From NCBI GenBank assembly GCA_016840125.1, contig JAEOSY010000023.1, positions 1-44,919 of the forward strand: a DNA stretch of 44,919 bases, in the 5' to 3' direction. This stretch comes from Candidatus Helarchaeota archaeon (GTDB taxonomy: Archaea; Asgardarchaeota; Lokiarchaeia; Helarchaeales; HEL-GB-A). The position numbers were made by a program, and so were the translations under genes. The notes under the pieces are model-generated. The model had not been told where the DNA came from and made no database searches. It worked only from the letters and a program-made list of their open reading frames with translations. Of the stretch, positions 7,927-18,457 are shown one piece after another; position 1 is the stretch's first letter, and each line of letters begins with the position of its first letter.

Positions 7927-9378
7927 ATGACATCTGATGTAATAATTAAGGCATTGAAAGGAATTGTTGGTGATTCAAATGCTTCTATCTCTGAAGCAAT
8001 TCGCCAAGCTTATTCAAGAGATCAAAATTACATGTTCAATGAACCCATGCAACCGGGATATGTTGTGAGACCGAGTAAAACAGAAGAGATCAGGGATATT
8101 TTAAAGGTTTCGAATGAAAATAAGGTCCCTATCATCCCCCTCGGGCAGGGTGTCAATATTCGGGGTTTATGCATTCCAACAAAACCCGGAAGCATTTTGC
8201 TGGACATGAGAGCGCTAAATAATATCAAGGAAATTGACACTGAGATGATGACTGCCACAATTGAGCCAGGGGTAAGTCTGGGTCAGCTTGTTGCGGCTTG
8301 TAGAAAAGAAGGAGTTCGTCCTGCTATTCCAGGAGCCCCCGCTACTTGCAGTGCATTTGCAAATTATATGTTACGTGGGGTATACCATGGTAATCCGGTG
8401 GATGGTATAGACCATGTGCTGTCAATGGAGGTTGAATTGCCCACAGGCAAGACAATTCGGACAGGGAGTTCTGCAATATCCACATCGTATGGCCCGCAAT
8501 GTCGCTATTTCGGGCCGGATTTGACGGGGCTCTTCATGGGAGTTCCGGGTACCTTTGGTGTCATCACGGAGATGACCGTAAAACTCTATGATCTCCCCGA
8601 ACGGCAGGATTTCATTGTATTCGGTTACGACGATTGGCAGAGTGCGTGCAATTTCTCAATAGAAATGATGAAGCGAGAGATTCCCGCCTTGTTGTGGCTC
8701 ATTGATTGGATTGCTGTTGCAGTTATCATGGGATTCACGCGAAGGCAAATTAAAATGAAGATCCCAATGAAAGGCTTCCCCACCTGTTCTTTCCCATTTC
8801 TTATTGAAGGGGCAGAGGATGACGTTGAACATAAACGAAATAAGTTAGAAAAATTGCTCAAAGCCACCAAATATCCACCCGATAGGGATCTAAGAGATAC
8901 ATTAGGTGGCGCGATGAGTCCTGAGGAATTTCTTGGGGGTCGAAATGTCGCAGGGATGCTGAAAATGGGTTATTACTTCGCGTTGGCGTTCTTTCACCCC
9001 ATGAAAAACGGAGCTGAGATTTTCAAAGTCTTTGAAGATATCGGAGAAAAACATGGGTTTGAAAAAGATATTGTCAGCTTCGTTTCGACACCTACGAAGT
9101 CAGGTCCCAATAATTGGTCGGGTCAGCTTACTTATAGCGAAGGAGAACTATTTATAGATCAAACCGAGCCTGGGGCAATTGAGAATTTGCGAGGTTTCAG
9201 TAAGGAATGCATTGAAACGCTTCTCAATGGGAAATATATTTACTCATGGTTCCGCCCTTATGCAACCGTCCTCGATGCGACACTTGAAAAGAGCGGTGAA
9301 ACAGGATGGTTACTTCGTAATATTAAAGATCTCTTAGATCCTAATGGAATTATGAATCCAGGTAAGTTTTTAGGTTAA
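7927..9378 (+). CDS. FAD-binding oxidoreductase (GlcD / PCMH-type)
   Basis: A 483-residue flavoprotein of the FAD_binding_4 family, which oxidises 2-hydroxyacids (lactate, glycolate) or phenolic substrates. The PCMH FAD domain is clear: VVRPSKTEEIRDILK, PIIPLGQGVNIRG, IDTEMMTATIEPGVSLGQL, then GVPGTFGVITEMTVKLY at about 195-210. The substrate/cap domain follows, and the protein ends in the conserved DPNGIMNPGKFLG. Start ATG 7927 is preferred because CAGGGA lies six bases upstream; ATG 7906 has none. A CCG-type Fe-S protein, the usual electron partner in archaea, is encoded 10 kb away on the same strand. No membrane segment. The substrate cannot be assigned; a VAO-type phenol oxidase is an alternative. 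Confidence 0.88.
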   Translation: MTSDVIIKALKGIVGDSNASISEAIRQAYSRDQNYMFNEPMQPGYVVRPSKTEEIRDILKVSNENKVPIIPLGQGVNIRGLCIPTKPGSILLDMRALNNIKEIDTEMMTATIEPGVSLGQLVAACRKEGVRPAIPGAPATCSAFANYMLRGVYHGNPVDGIDHVLSMEVELPTGKTIRTGSSAISTSYGPQCRYFGPDLTGLFMGVPGTFGVITEMTVKLYDLPERQDFIVFGYDDWQSACNFSIEMMKREIPALLWLIDWIAVAVIMGFTRRQIKMKIPMKGFPTCSFPFLIEGAEDDVEHKRNKLEKLLKATKYPPDRDLRDTLGGAMSPEEFLGGRNVAGMLKMGYYFALAFFHPMKNGAEIFKVFEDIGEKHGFEKDIVSFVSTPTKSGPNNWSGQLTYSEGELFIDQTEPGAIENLRGFSKECIETLLNGKYIYSWFRPYATVLDATLEKSGETGWLLRNIKDLLDPNGIMNPGKFLG

Positions 9379-9595
9379 TATTCAATTTCTTTTTTTTATC
9401 AATCCCTCTTTTTCTATCACATTGATCAAATTAAAAATTGTACATGAATTATTACTGTAGTATATTCTATATTTATGCAAGAGAGATACCTGATATTACT
9501 GTATATAGAAAAAAGTAAAATGCGGATACAAGCTTTTTTTCATAATCTTTTAACTCATCCATTCCATAACGACTGCCTTTTGTTAGTGGTAAAGT

Positions 9596-10381
9596 ATGAC
9601 TTTGACTGTGTATATTGCGGTTCTCATTACGTTTGAAGCCATCATGATAGTCATCTATCTTGCCAAGTTTCGGGGACTCGCCCAGGATCAATGGAATCCC
9701 AAGGTGGCATGGACCCGTGCGTTAATCTATTTTGCTTTCTGCATCATCATTTCATCTGTAACTGGTACCTTGGGAACTCTACTTAATCAACCGATTGCAA
9801 CGGCAGAACAACTGGTAGACCCGGGATGGGTATCTTTTTGTGCATTCTGTTTTATTTACATTTTCTTAGCCTATTGGATTTTGTGGTCACGTATGACCCT
9901 CACTTTTGACCGTAAGTATTATCTCGGCTCAGAGATCCTTTTCGGTTTACTCTGGGGCATCAGTATGGGGCATATTCTCCTATCATTCTATCATCTCTGG
10001 AATATGACTGGGATGCCTACATGGGGTGTCTATTTATGCTCTTTTGCTTGTATGGGGTCTTGGCAATACTTCATCCAGGATTATTTCTGGGATATCTATG
10101 TCAGTCCAGAACACGATACGCCTAAGTCCATTAAAATAAAAACTTTAGTTTGTCATATTCCCAATGTGGCAATATGTCTTGGATTTTTAGTAATCTATCA
10201 GAATTACCTAATTTATATAATGAGCCAGACTTTTGCGCTGATTGCATCAACTATTTTCCAAAAATTTCCTGCGCCTTGGGCCAAGGGAAAATTCCATGCA
10301 CCAATGACCAAGCCCGGACTCTTCGGGTTCCCCCATGGCGCCGGATACTTGGGCGAAGTTGATCCTCCTGCGGAATCCTAG
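9596..10381 (+). CDS. Polytopic membrane protein with QDxFW...HD motif (copy 1)
   Basis: A 261-residue integral membrane protein with about six hydrophobic segments (near 2-22, 42-60, 80-98, 112-130, 143-160, 185-210) and a polar C-terminal tail containing FHAPMTKPGLFGFPHGAG. Residues 161-174 read QDYFWDIYVSPEHD. An equivalent block occurs in the other polytopic protein of this window at 22895-23707. The shared polar/aromatic motif at the end of a helix suggests one family and a metal or substrate site, but I do not know the family. ATG start with GGTAAAG upstream. The gene ends at a bidirectional terminator facing surface giant 1. Confidence 0.65.
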   Translation: MTLTVYIAVLITFEAIMIVIYLAKFRGLAQDQWNPKVAWTRALIYFAFCIIISSVTGTLGTLLNQPIATAEQLVDPGWVSFCAFCFIYIFLAYWILWSRMTLTFDRKYYLGSEILFGLLWGISMGHILLSFYHLWNMTGMPTWGVYLCSFACMGSWQYFIQDYFWDIYVSPEHDTPKSIKIKTLVCHIPNVAICLGFLVIYQNYLIYIMSQTFALIASTIFQKFPAPWAKGKFHAPMTKPGLFGFPHGAGYLGEVDPPAES

Positions 10382-10385
10382 ATTC

Positions 10386-10428
10386 AATAACTTTTTTTAT
10401 TTCTTTTTTTGATTGAAAAAAGGTTATT
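10386..10428. terminator. Bidirectional terminator between convergent genes
   Basis: AATAAC followed by T's on the left and A's followed by GGTTATT on the right form an imperfect inverted repeat that gives a U-rich end in both directions. It spans the gap between the membrane protein and surface giant 1 and overlaps the latter's stop codon. Confidence 0.4.
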
Positions 10429-13400
10429 CTATATTTTTAATTAAGCTAGTGAGTACAACAACATAATTTAAGAGTTCTCGATTGATTCCAGTATTGGTAA
10501 GTTTATTTAATTGTTTTAAGTAAGGTAAAAAATGCTTGATTTTTTGATTTTCGGGGCTGTATTCAATATCAATTAAGATTTCACTAAGGTTCAATTTCAA
10601 CTCAGTCTCTGGAACCCAATTAAGAAGTTGCTGAAATATTAAAAAAATATCATCAGGAGGGCGATTCTGCAAACGAAGAGGTAATTGCCCCTCATTTTCT
10701 TCATTAATCAATCGACTGAGTGAAGGTATGGAGGGGATAGTTGAACAAAGGATATCAAATACATTCTTAGATGAAATCTGGAATTCATATGAAGATGATT
10801 GTTGAGGATCTTGATTGAAATTTTTCTTTTTTCTATATATAACTATAATGACTCCACTCACTATGAAACCGCAGGAGATTCCGATCATTAATAAGACATT
10901 GTGAATTGATGGATTAAAGTAATCCAAAGGATCGGTCCCTAGTAAAATTTCAACTCCATCAGTAATACCATCACTATCAGTATCTGAATTAGTCGGTTCA
11001 GTACCATAAATAGAAATTTCTTCATTATCATTAAGTCCATCGTTATCAGTATCTGAACTAATTGCACTTGTACCATAGACGTAGATTTCCATGGCATTTG
11101 TTAATCCATCATTGTCGTAATCCGTACAATTATTTAATAGGAAAATTGTTATATTTTGATTATTCCCGATATTTTCAGAGCGATCCACTGCTCTATAATG
11201 AAATGTATGTGGTCCATCAGAAAGACCTGCGAGTGAGATTCGATCTCCATTCATCCAAGTTCCAAGATCTATTCTATATTCGTAGTAACTAATTCCAGAA
11301 CCGCCTGAATCACTGGATCCAAATAGATACACTAAAGTATCCTCAAAAACAAATGATGGAGCATATATTACTTCATAATAAATAAGCGGGCTTGTTGGTG
11401 GTGTAAGATCTATAGATATAATTGCTAGATAATTGCGAGAGTTCCCTAATGTATCAATCGCCTGGAGAATAATGCCCCATTGCCCTTCTGGTAATGCTGA
11501 AATGTTTCTGAAGCTCCAACTCTGGTTAGTTCCCAGATTCGTCGTCCAATTTACTAGGAGGGTGAAATTGGAAGTAATTATAGTAATAGACGAAATATTT
11601 GTCAATTTATCCTGTGCCGTACCATTAAGCCAAATCATTGAACCAGATTGCCAATCGATAGTAGAGCTCGATTGAGATAAGGTAGGTCCAGAAGAATCAA
11701 AAGAAATATAACAATTTAAGAGAAATGAATTATTAACAAGGTCAGTAATTATCAATTCAATCGAGTAACATTCACCATTATTTAATTCAGGAACTGGTGT
11801 GTTATTATAAAAAGCCCATTGTTGTAAAGTTCCAACATTAATCCAACTAGAGCCTCCAGTTATATTTGTATTTTGAATGAACACTTCTTGAAGTCCTGAT
11901 CCGAAATCTGTTGCCGTACCATTAACCCAAATTCTTCCGTTTCGATCTAAATGTTGAATATATACAGGACTGGTAAACACATCCTGTAAGCCATTGGGAG
12001 AGGTCGTATCTACGAAAATATAACAGGGTATGATAATGGAATTTGCCGCATTATCAGTAATATTCACTAAAACTTCATAAATATAACCTAGCGGTGTATC
12101 AACAATAGGGGAAGTGTTTTTGAAAGCCCAATTTAATGGCGATTCGGTGTTTAAACTCCAATTAGCTCCACCAGTAATGTTATCACCAATAATTATAACA
12201 CTTTTTACTCCTGAAATGGTATCCAAAGCACTTCCATTAACCCATATCAGAGAATTCGAGCCACCTTTTTGAGGGGAAATAGTCCCCAAATTTTGAGTAC
12301 CTTCAGGGGGAGTAGAGTCGACGATGATAGAGCATTTGAGGTAGTAGGAATTGTTTGCTAGATCAAGAATTTCAATTATAATTTCAAAGACAGAATTGGG
12401 AGGTGTATCCTGAATTGATGAGGTATTTGTAAAGCTCCAACTCAAATTAGAACCTAAATTCGATGACCAAGTTATCCCACCAGTAACATTATCACTGACG
12501 ATTTTGATTTTTTTCAACCCTTTACCATAATCTACTGCTGATCCATTAATCCAAACATTTCCACCCATTGCATTTTGAGGATTGGATGTATTGGGATATT
12601 GTGATCCTATGGGAGATGTAGTATCCACAGAAATATTGCAAATGAGAATGAAACTATTTCCTGCAATATCGCTTATATTGACGTTTATTTGATAAAATTC
12701 ACCAGGTATGTTTTCTGGAATAGAGGAAAGGTTATAAAAGGCCCATTCAGTTTGAGAACCCACGTTATTGCTCCAAAGTGCAGACGTATTAGAGTCACTA
12801 ATAAAGATGTTTGAAATCATAGAACTGGGGGATGGATCATAGGCAGTTCCTTTGAGCCAAATTGTTTGCTCATTTTGAATATGATTAGAAGTTAAATTTT
12901 CCCATTGAAACCCCGACGGGGGTTGAATATCGACAGTCAACCATTCATTTAATAAGTATTTATCTCCCAAAGAGTCATTTATAAAGATCTGTATGTGATA
13001 AAATCCGTCAGCCCAGACAAGGGTACTATCATCTATGAAATAGGTTCCATTGAAAATTAGAGTATAATTAGAAGACCATCCCAAACCTGAATTGACTCTA
13101 TACCATATCCTATCAATTCTAGATTTATTATACACAACTATTGAAATTGTTTGAGAATTATAAGATTGATTTTTTGGTGATAGAATAGCATTAAATATGG
13201 CATAATTTCTTGAAAATAGCGCCCAATTACCAATTGTATCAGTTGCATTAATGACATATTCTACACAAGCTCCGTTGGTTTGCCCAGGAATTGTTACATT
13301 CCACTGAGTGCTCCCAGCGTATGTCATTGGTTGAGTGATCCACATAGCGCCATCTACTCGATATTTAAAGATGGCTTGCACATTATCTGCTCCATTATTG

Positions 13401-16400
13401 TCAGTGATATTAATGTTAATATCAACAGCTTGATAGGGGATAATATGCTCATTTGGAGGAGTCTGGACCCACCCACTGAAGATAGGCGCCTGCCCAAGCC
13501 GAATGCCGATGATATCTATGACTGTTCCTGAAGCATTAGTCGCCTCTACGATTATATTGTATGTACCCTCACCAACTGGATTAACCAAAGCATGTGTAAT
13601 TGTATAGGTACCATCGCCATTATCAATACCATTTTCCCAGTTTGCGTCGGTATCCACTGAAATGAAATTAGCTCTAACAGGATTGTACCCTGCCTTATTA
13701 CAAGTCACCATTAAGGTGATATTATCAGGTGACCAGTACACCTCTTTATTAGCCTCTATATTCACTATCACGGGTATAGGCCAAGTTTCAATAGCCCAAG
13801 GTAAAATACTTTCTGCCCCATCTGCATCTATCAATGAAATGCCAGAAGCACTCCCAGCGACGATGGCATCTACGGTAACGCTTCCATGAGTAATTGAAAC
13901 ACCAACCGTAATATTTAGACCTATAACAAAATCACCCTTGAATCCAATTGTAGGGAGAGGAGTGATGCGCTCTACTAAAAATTTATTCGATAAATCAGTT
14001 TCGCCTCGTCTAAATTTCAATTGTATAGATTCTATAATAATATTCATCCGTCCAGGATTATTTACTTGGACAAAGACTGGAATATCTGTTTTACCAGGAT
14101 GTATTATTCCACAAGATGAAGTCACAGATGTTGTGATGAGATCTGCATCGGATTTTACAAGCCAAAAGTCGGGGTACATCGCCCCAACAGATGATCTATT
14201 ACTATTGTAAATTGTTTGTGCTTTGATCTCCACCGTCCCAAGTGTTGCACTTAACTCTACATCCACATAAAATGTGTGAGTCAGAGTTGAAAAAGCAGCG
14301 AGATTTATATTTGGCTTCCATATTATGCCCAAGTAATCATCTGTGAGATTTATAGAATCCTTAACAAAAAGAAGTTTAACTTCGTTTAGAGTGACATTAT
14401 TGATCCCTGGATTGCGTACAAAAACAGTTACAGGTATACTATTGTCGCCTTGTTTTACTTCAGAGGTGCCTGCTTCTACAGAATAAACCTCCGCGATGCC
14501 AGATCCGACCACCTGCAATGTTGTCATTTTGTTGTATTCGCATATTGCGAAATTTCCTGCGGCATCATAAGTTGTCATACTATATGAATATGTTCCACCA
14601 TTTACAACATCTGTATCAATAATGCGTTGATCCTCTTTATTAGGACTAAAGGGAACGGTTTTAAGTAAGATCCACGAGCCCGCGCCTGTCTTTTTATAGA
14701 TAGCCCAATGATCAATACCATTCATATCATGTCCTGGAAAACCCCCAGATTCATATTGAGGGATGGTCTCGACCGCCCAGGAAACGATGATTTCCGCCTT
14801 TTTGGCGTAATAGGTAGGGAATGGGGTAGCAAGTGCTGCCGGGGCAGGCTTGACTGTGTCGATTTTCGTATGGATTTGTGAAGAGAAAGGCCAATAAGTT
14901 CGATTAGTCCTTGTCCGAACTTTATAATAATACGTACAGACTTCAGTAAATGGGCCATTATCAGTATATGAGGTTGTAGATGCTGGCAAGCCTGTAACTA
15001 TAGGAATGTAGGGACCAGATAATGCTGTGCTTCGATACACTTCATATCCCGGAATGGATACTCCTACTCCATAACCAGGATTCGCGGTCCAATCGATAGT
15101 AATTCCATTCATGGGATTGATGGTTACAGGTAACTCATTGGGTTGCGCCGGTGTACAGGGAAGGTTAATAATAGTATCGACCTCGTCAGAGGTATTATAA
15201 TTTCCTACTTCATCATAGGTATCAAGCAAGTAGTAGTAGTGTTCTCCATCCTCGATGAAGAAGTCCTCGAATTGGTTGATAGTGATTGAGATATTATCAG
15301 CTAATATAGTATCATAGATCCCAGAAGAGAGCCCCCTTCTCAACCGGTAATGCCCAAGCCCACTCGGATTTACCATTGAGGCGGACTCTTCGTCATACCC
15401 CGACTTTGCACTCCAGTCAAGAAGAACCGAAGATTCAGTTAATAAAGGAGATAATGGCATTAATTCTGCTGTAGGATTTGGTGGTTTAATATCGATTGTT
15501 AGAGTTAAGTTGTAGATACTATCCGGCCAAGTAGGAACAGATGCAGTTAATGTAATATTTCTTTCAGAGGAGCTATTATCGATATTATCTATAATATATG
15601 TAAGGTTATAGGTCCCATCGTTATTATTTGTCATTATAATATTTGGGTCAGTTGATTCAATCTGGCTGAAATCCACAAAAATAGTTGCATTATCAGTACT
15701 GCCCGTGACGTCAATTGTGAGGGTATTCCCCATCTTATAGCCTAGCTGATCAGAGAGGACTGAGTTATAAATAAATTGGGGGGGTAGTGTTTGGATCGTG
15801 AATGAGGTGATCGCCGTTAAAGGGAAGTAATAATTGAGATAATTCCGGTGACCATGTTTGATTACATCTTCATCTTGATAATCTCCATAGACCATCATAA
15901 AAGAGTATGGTGAGGTGCTTGCCCCTCCTTTAATCCATGGAGTAGCTTCAGCATCGATGCAAACGCCGAATTCTGCAACTCGTGAATCGTCACGGTAATA
16001 CATTTTTATTTCTGCGTTTGGGGCGGCGGACCCCATATTATCCGTTATTTCGTATAATTCGCGCTTGGGAACATACATCCAGACGCCACCATGGGATTCG
16101 GAAGTAAGCATGATCCAATCGGGTAGTGTATTCCCTGCAGACGGAACAGCGTATGAATTATAATTATCCTGTAGGGGGTCGCCACCTGAGTCATAATAAT
16201 CCCCGATACCCCCGTTTCCGTCAAAAATAGAACCGAGGATAGGGCTATAACTAGTGACCATCGGATTCAGGCCTCCAATTTTACTCCAGCCATAATCATT
16301 CGCCCATCCAAAAATGGGATTACCATCGTCAGTGCCATCCGATCCCCCAGACCACTCTATACCACCTGTTAAGTTAATATCATTCCTAATGTCAACGAAA

Positions 16401-18259
16401 ATATTACCACTCATTAAATAGATGTAATACATTTCAAATTCAAGTGCAGCGACATTTGGTACCGTGAATAACATAGGGGGGGAGATCTGCATACGTTGGT
16501 AGTAGATTTGCGGACCATCTAAAAGAGTAGCATAAAAATCAACATAATCATCAATCCCGACAGAGCAGGCACATCCGACAGCATGGAGCCCAGTCACAAG
16601 ATATTGCTGTAGGTACAAGATGACCCGGCAAGGTCCATCGATAATTGCCCTTTTATCCCCATATTTTTCCCAACTTATTATAGATTTGCCAGTTCCGGCG
16701 CCTCTGGTGACCCCCATAGGGCCGACGTATTGCTGAGGTGAAGTGGAACGGCCTCGAGCTGCCGTTTGTTCTGAGTTATAGGTCTCCATGTAGCTCGTGT
16801 CATCCGCGACCGAGGGATACCACACCGAGGGATTGTCCAACGTGGAGATCAATTCAGAATATGCCCTACTCCAACTTGAGTAGTCATACCATAATCCCTC
16901 CCGTCCAGCAAAAGGTTCAGAAAGAATTTCCATAACATCATCTGAAACGCGGCCATAGCCATACATCTTATTGAAGGATGTCAGAAGTTGCTGTCCATCA
17001 GTCTCTCCGAAGAGTTTAGCAGAGTCTAGAAGGCTCGGATTATTTTCATTCAAGGAGCTTTGGTAGATATCAGAAGTAATTGTCATACTATCAGGGTCCC
17101 AGCTAACATAATCTTTCAGAGGGGTCGTAATTAGGGGTGACCCGAGATTGATCCCACCGTCAAAGGGATCGTAGATAGAGAGATTATTATAATAAATATA
17201 CATCCAACAGTGACCACCATCAATAGGATCGACGATCTGAAGCTCAAATCGGTAAGGGAAGGATGAATAATTCCACCAAAGCCAATTATCCGCCTTCCGA
17301 CCTGGATAGGTGTAGAAAACAAGTTCATCATCTTTATCAAACCTGCCATTCAGCTGTTCATAGTTAAATGCAGCAGCTATAGCTGGATCCGGATTGTATT
17401 TATCAGGAGTTTTGAACCACGTATCCCCCATATAGATCACGTTAGTGAAGGGACCAGCTCTAGGGGCGCCCCCCGCAGTCAAGATCCATGGTTCGCTCGC
17501 ATCACCTGCGTATGGCGTGGTCGGCCACGAATCATGCGGCTTAAGGGGATCATTATGATAGATCCACACCAGGTCATCTCGGTATTCTGGGTCGATGTTT
17601 ACGCGTTCGTCCGTGTAGGAGCCATCGGGCTGGTATGGGCTCACGAAGGTGTGAGTAGGAATGCGGTACCAATCAATTTGCAGATCATTATAGCTAGCAT
17701 AAGAATCGCCTTCACTCGTAACAAGCTCCCCGTTGATCCAGCCAAGCCCCGGGGTTTGATCGTTGCCTATTCGGCCTTGGGTTGGCATATCTATACCTGC
17801 CCATCGGTTCAAATCTGCAATTTGCCAAACATTAGCCCAGCCCTTATGATCGATCTGGTAGGGGACAATCACCCACTCATAGTGTGCATTCAGATATACA
17901 ACCCGGATGTTAGACTCGTTTAAACCTTCTAACGCGTTAAAAATCTCAGGATATGCCTCAAAGCCGGTTCCTGCCCCCGAACCGGGATCATTCCAAGAAA
18001 AGTCAGGATAATTATTGAGTATAAAGGGATAATTTACGCGGGTGAAATTTGATTCGCCCGCAATTGTAGACCAATAAGGAATGGGGGGGGTAAATTCATC
18101 GTAGATTTCATCAGGGATTTCATGGATCATTGGGGGAGAGGAACCATCCCACCTATTAAGAGCAGGAATTATAATTGTGAGTAGAATGAATATTCCAAAT
18201 ACAAATAATCTAGTTCTTCGAGATACCACACGTTGATGACTCCTTGAATCTATTGACAT
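10424..18259 (-). CDS. Giant membrane-anchored surface protein 1 (Ig-like repeats, TSP3, cytoplasmic tail)
   Basis: About 2,611 residues. A basic N-terminus is followed by a hydrophobic segment (about 20-40) that exports it. Residues about 50-880 form a Trp/Tyr/Asp-rich domain I do not recognise. Beta-sandwich modules follow (FN3-like at about 930-1250, with DxxTVxxxxYYY patterns). Five tandem Ig-like repeats of 101-106 residues lie at about 1780-2290, each with IWxNG(S/T)AxD and a VDTTxP linker. Acidic thrombospondin type-3-like calcium motifs (DTDNDGLNDNEE) lie at about 2380-2450. A membrane helix at about 2455-2477 ends in YRKKK, leaving a ~135-residue cytoplasmic tail. Many N-x-S/T sites suggest glycosylation. 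ATG 18259 is preferred over TTG 18268, which is only two bases from GGGG. Probable S-layer-associated or adhesion protein. Confidence 0.8.
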   Translation of the reverse strand: MSIDSRSHQRVVSRRTRLFVFGIFILLTIIIPALNRWDGSSPPMIHEIPDEIYDEFTPPIPYWSTIAGESNFTRVNYPFILNNYPDFSWNDPGSGAGTGFEAYPEIFNALEGLNESNIRVVYLNAHYEWVIVPYQIDHKGWANVWQIADLNRWAGIDMPTQGRIGNDQTPGLGWINGELVTSEGDSYASYNDLQIDWYRIPTHTFVSPYQPDGSYTDERVNIDPEYRDDLVWIYHNDPLKPHDSWPTTPYAGDASEPWILTAGGAPRAGPFTNVIYMGDTWFKTPDKYNPDPAIAAAFNYEQLNGRFDKDDELVFYTYPGRKADNWLWWNYSSFPYRFELQIVDPIDGGHCWMYIYYNNLSIYDPFDGGINLGSPLITTPLKDYVSWDPDSMTITSDIYQSSLNENNPSLLDSAKLFGETDGQQLLTSFNKMYGYGRVSDDVMEILSEPFAGREGLWYDYSSWSRAYSELISTLDNPSVWYPSVADDTSYMETYNSEQTAARGRSTSPQQYVGPMGVTRGAGTGKSIISWEKYGDKRAIIDGPCRVILYLQQYLVTGLHAVGCACSVGIDDYVDFYATLLDGPQIYYQRMQISPPMLFTVPNVAALEFEMYYIYLMSGNIFVDIRNDINLTGGIEWSGGSDGTDDGNPIFGWANDYGWSKIGGLNPMVTSYSPILGSIFDGNGGIGDYYDSGGDPLQDNYNSYAVPSAGNTLPDWIMLTSESHGGVWMYVPKRELYEITDNMGSAAPNAEIKMYYRDDSRVAEFGVCIDAEATPWIKGGASTSPYSFMMVYGDYQDEDVIKHGHRNYLNYYFPLTAITSFTIQTLPPQFIYNSVLSDQLGYKMGNTLTIDVTGSTDNATIFVDFSQIESTDPNIIMTNNNDGTYNLTYIIDNIDNSSSERNITLTASVPTWPDSIYNLTLTIDIKPPNPTAELMPLSPLLTESSVLLDWSAKSGYDEESASMVNPSGLGHYRLRRGLSSGIYDTILADNISITINQFEDFFIEDGEHYYYLLDTYDEVGNYNTSDEVDTIINLPCTPAQPNELPVTINPMNGITIDWTANPGYGVGVSIPGYEVYRSTALSGPYIPIVTGLPASTTSYTDNGPFTEVCTYYYKVRTRTNRTYWPFSSQIHTKIDTVKPAPAALATPFPTYYAKKAEIIVSWAVETIPQYESGGFPGHDMNGIDHWAIYKKTGAGSWILLKTVPFSPNKEDQRIIDTDVVNGGTYSYSMTTYDAAGNFAICEYNKMTTLQVVGSGIAEVYSVEAGTSEVKQGDNSIPVTVFVRNPGINNVTLNEVKLLFVKDSINLTDDYLGIIWKPNINLAAFSTLTHTFYVDVELSATLGTVEIKAQTIYNSNRSSVGAMYPDFWLVKSDADLITTSVTSSCGIIHPGKTDIPVFVQVNNPGRMNIIIESIQLKFRRGETDLSNKFLVERITPLPTIGFKGDFVIGLNITVGVSITHGSVTVDAIVAGSASGISLIDADGAESILPWAIETWPIPVIVNIEANKEVYWSPDNITLMVTCNKAGYNPVRANFISVDTDANWENGIDNGDGTYTITHALVNPVGEGTYNIIVEATNASGTVIDIIGIRLGQAPIFSGWVQTPPNEHIIPYQAVDININITDNNGADNVQAIFKYRVDGAMWITQPMTYAGSTQWNVTIPGQTNGACVEYVINATDTIGNWALFSRNYAIFNAILSPKNQSYNSQTISIVVYNKSRIDRIWYRVNSGLGWSSNYTLIFNGTYFIDDSTLVWADGFYHIQIFINDSLGDKYLLNEWLTVDIQPPSGFQWENLTSNHIQNEQTIWLKGTAYDPSPSSMISNIFISDSNTSALWSNNVGSQTEWAFYNLSSIPENIPGEFYQINVNISDIAGNSFILICNISVDTTSPIGSQYPNTSNPQNAMGGNVWINGSAVDYGKGLKKIKIVSDNVTGGITWSSNLGSNLSWSFTNTSSIQDTPPNSVFEIIIEILDLANNSYYLKCSIIVDSTPPEGTQNLGTISPQKGGSNSLIWVNGSALDTISGVKSVIIIGDNITGGANWSLNTESPLNWAFKNTSPIVDTPLGYIYEVLVNITDNAANSIIIPCYIFVDTTSPNGLQDVFTSPVYIQHLDRNGRIWVNGTATDFGSGLQEVFIQNTNITGGSSWINVGTLQQWAFYNNTPVPELNNGECYSIELIITDLVNNSFLLNCYISFDSSGPTLSQSSSTIDWQSGSMIWLNGTAQDKLTNISSITIITSNFTLLVNWTTNLGTNQSWSFRNISALPEGQWGIILQAIDTLGNSRNYLAIISIDLTPPTSPLIYYEVIYAPSFVFEDTLVYLFGSSDSGGSGISYYEYRIDLGTWMNGDRISLAGLSDGPHTFHYRAVDRSENIGNNQNITIFLLNNCTDYDNDGLTNAMEIYVYGTSAISSDTDNDGLNDNEEISIYGTEPTNSDTDSDGITDGVEILLGTDPLDYFNPSIHNVLLMIGISCGFIVSGVIIVIYRKKKNFNQDPQQSSSYEFQISSKNVFDILCSTIPSIPSLSRLINEENEGQLPLRLQNRPPDDIFLIFQQLLNWVPETELKLNLSEILIDIEYSPENQKIKHFLPYLKQLNKLTNTGINRELLNYVVVLTSLIKNIE

Positions 18260-18272
18260 AGTATTCAATACC
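18255..18272. repeat. TATTCAAT-core element over the giant 1 start
   Basis: GACATAGTATTCAATACC shares the TATTCAAT core and the preceding ATAG with the elements at 18383-18475. It spans the initiation region of surface giant 1. A fifth core, inverted (ATTGAATA), lies at 18341-18348. Confidence 0.35.
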
Positions 18273-18382
18273 CCGCCATTTTTTTGTAAAACTACAAACT
18301 AATTTATTTAAATTAATTGTTTTAGGAATAACCTGTTCGTATTGAATAAATATAACCAATTTTCAACTAAAAAAAGTGGTGT

Positions 18383-18400
18383 GTGATTGTATTCAATCAC
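18383..18400. repeat. Palindromic operator-like element, copy 1
   Basis: GTGATTGTATTCAATCAC, an 18-base near-perfect palindrome (GTGATTG/CAATCAC arms). This is the size and symmetry of a dimeric regulator site. Confidence 0.5.
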
Positions 18401-18410
18401 TTTTTGAGGT

Positions 18411-18428
18411 GCGATAGTATTCAATTAC
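18411..18428. repeat. Palindromic operator-like element, copy 2 (degenerate)
   Basis: GCGATAGTATTCAATTAC aligns with copies 1 and 3 without gaps and keeps the TATTCAAT core, but its arms are weaker. It starts 28 bases after copy 1. Confidence 0.4.
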
Positions 18429-18457
18429 GTATTCAGCTATTTTATTAAGAAAATTAT

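Noticed and set aside
13662..14210. Plus-strand open frames inside both giant surface genes
   Set aside because: They are antisense shadows of long, repeat-structured coding frames, and lack ribosome sites or recognisable domains.
10424..18259. GAGTGKS in surface giant 1 as a nucleotide-binding P-loop
   Set aside because: It does not fit [AG]-x4-G-K-[ST] (Arg occupies the first position), and the segment lies in the exported domain.
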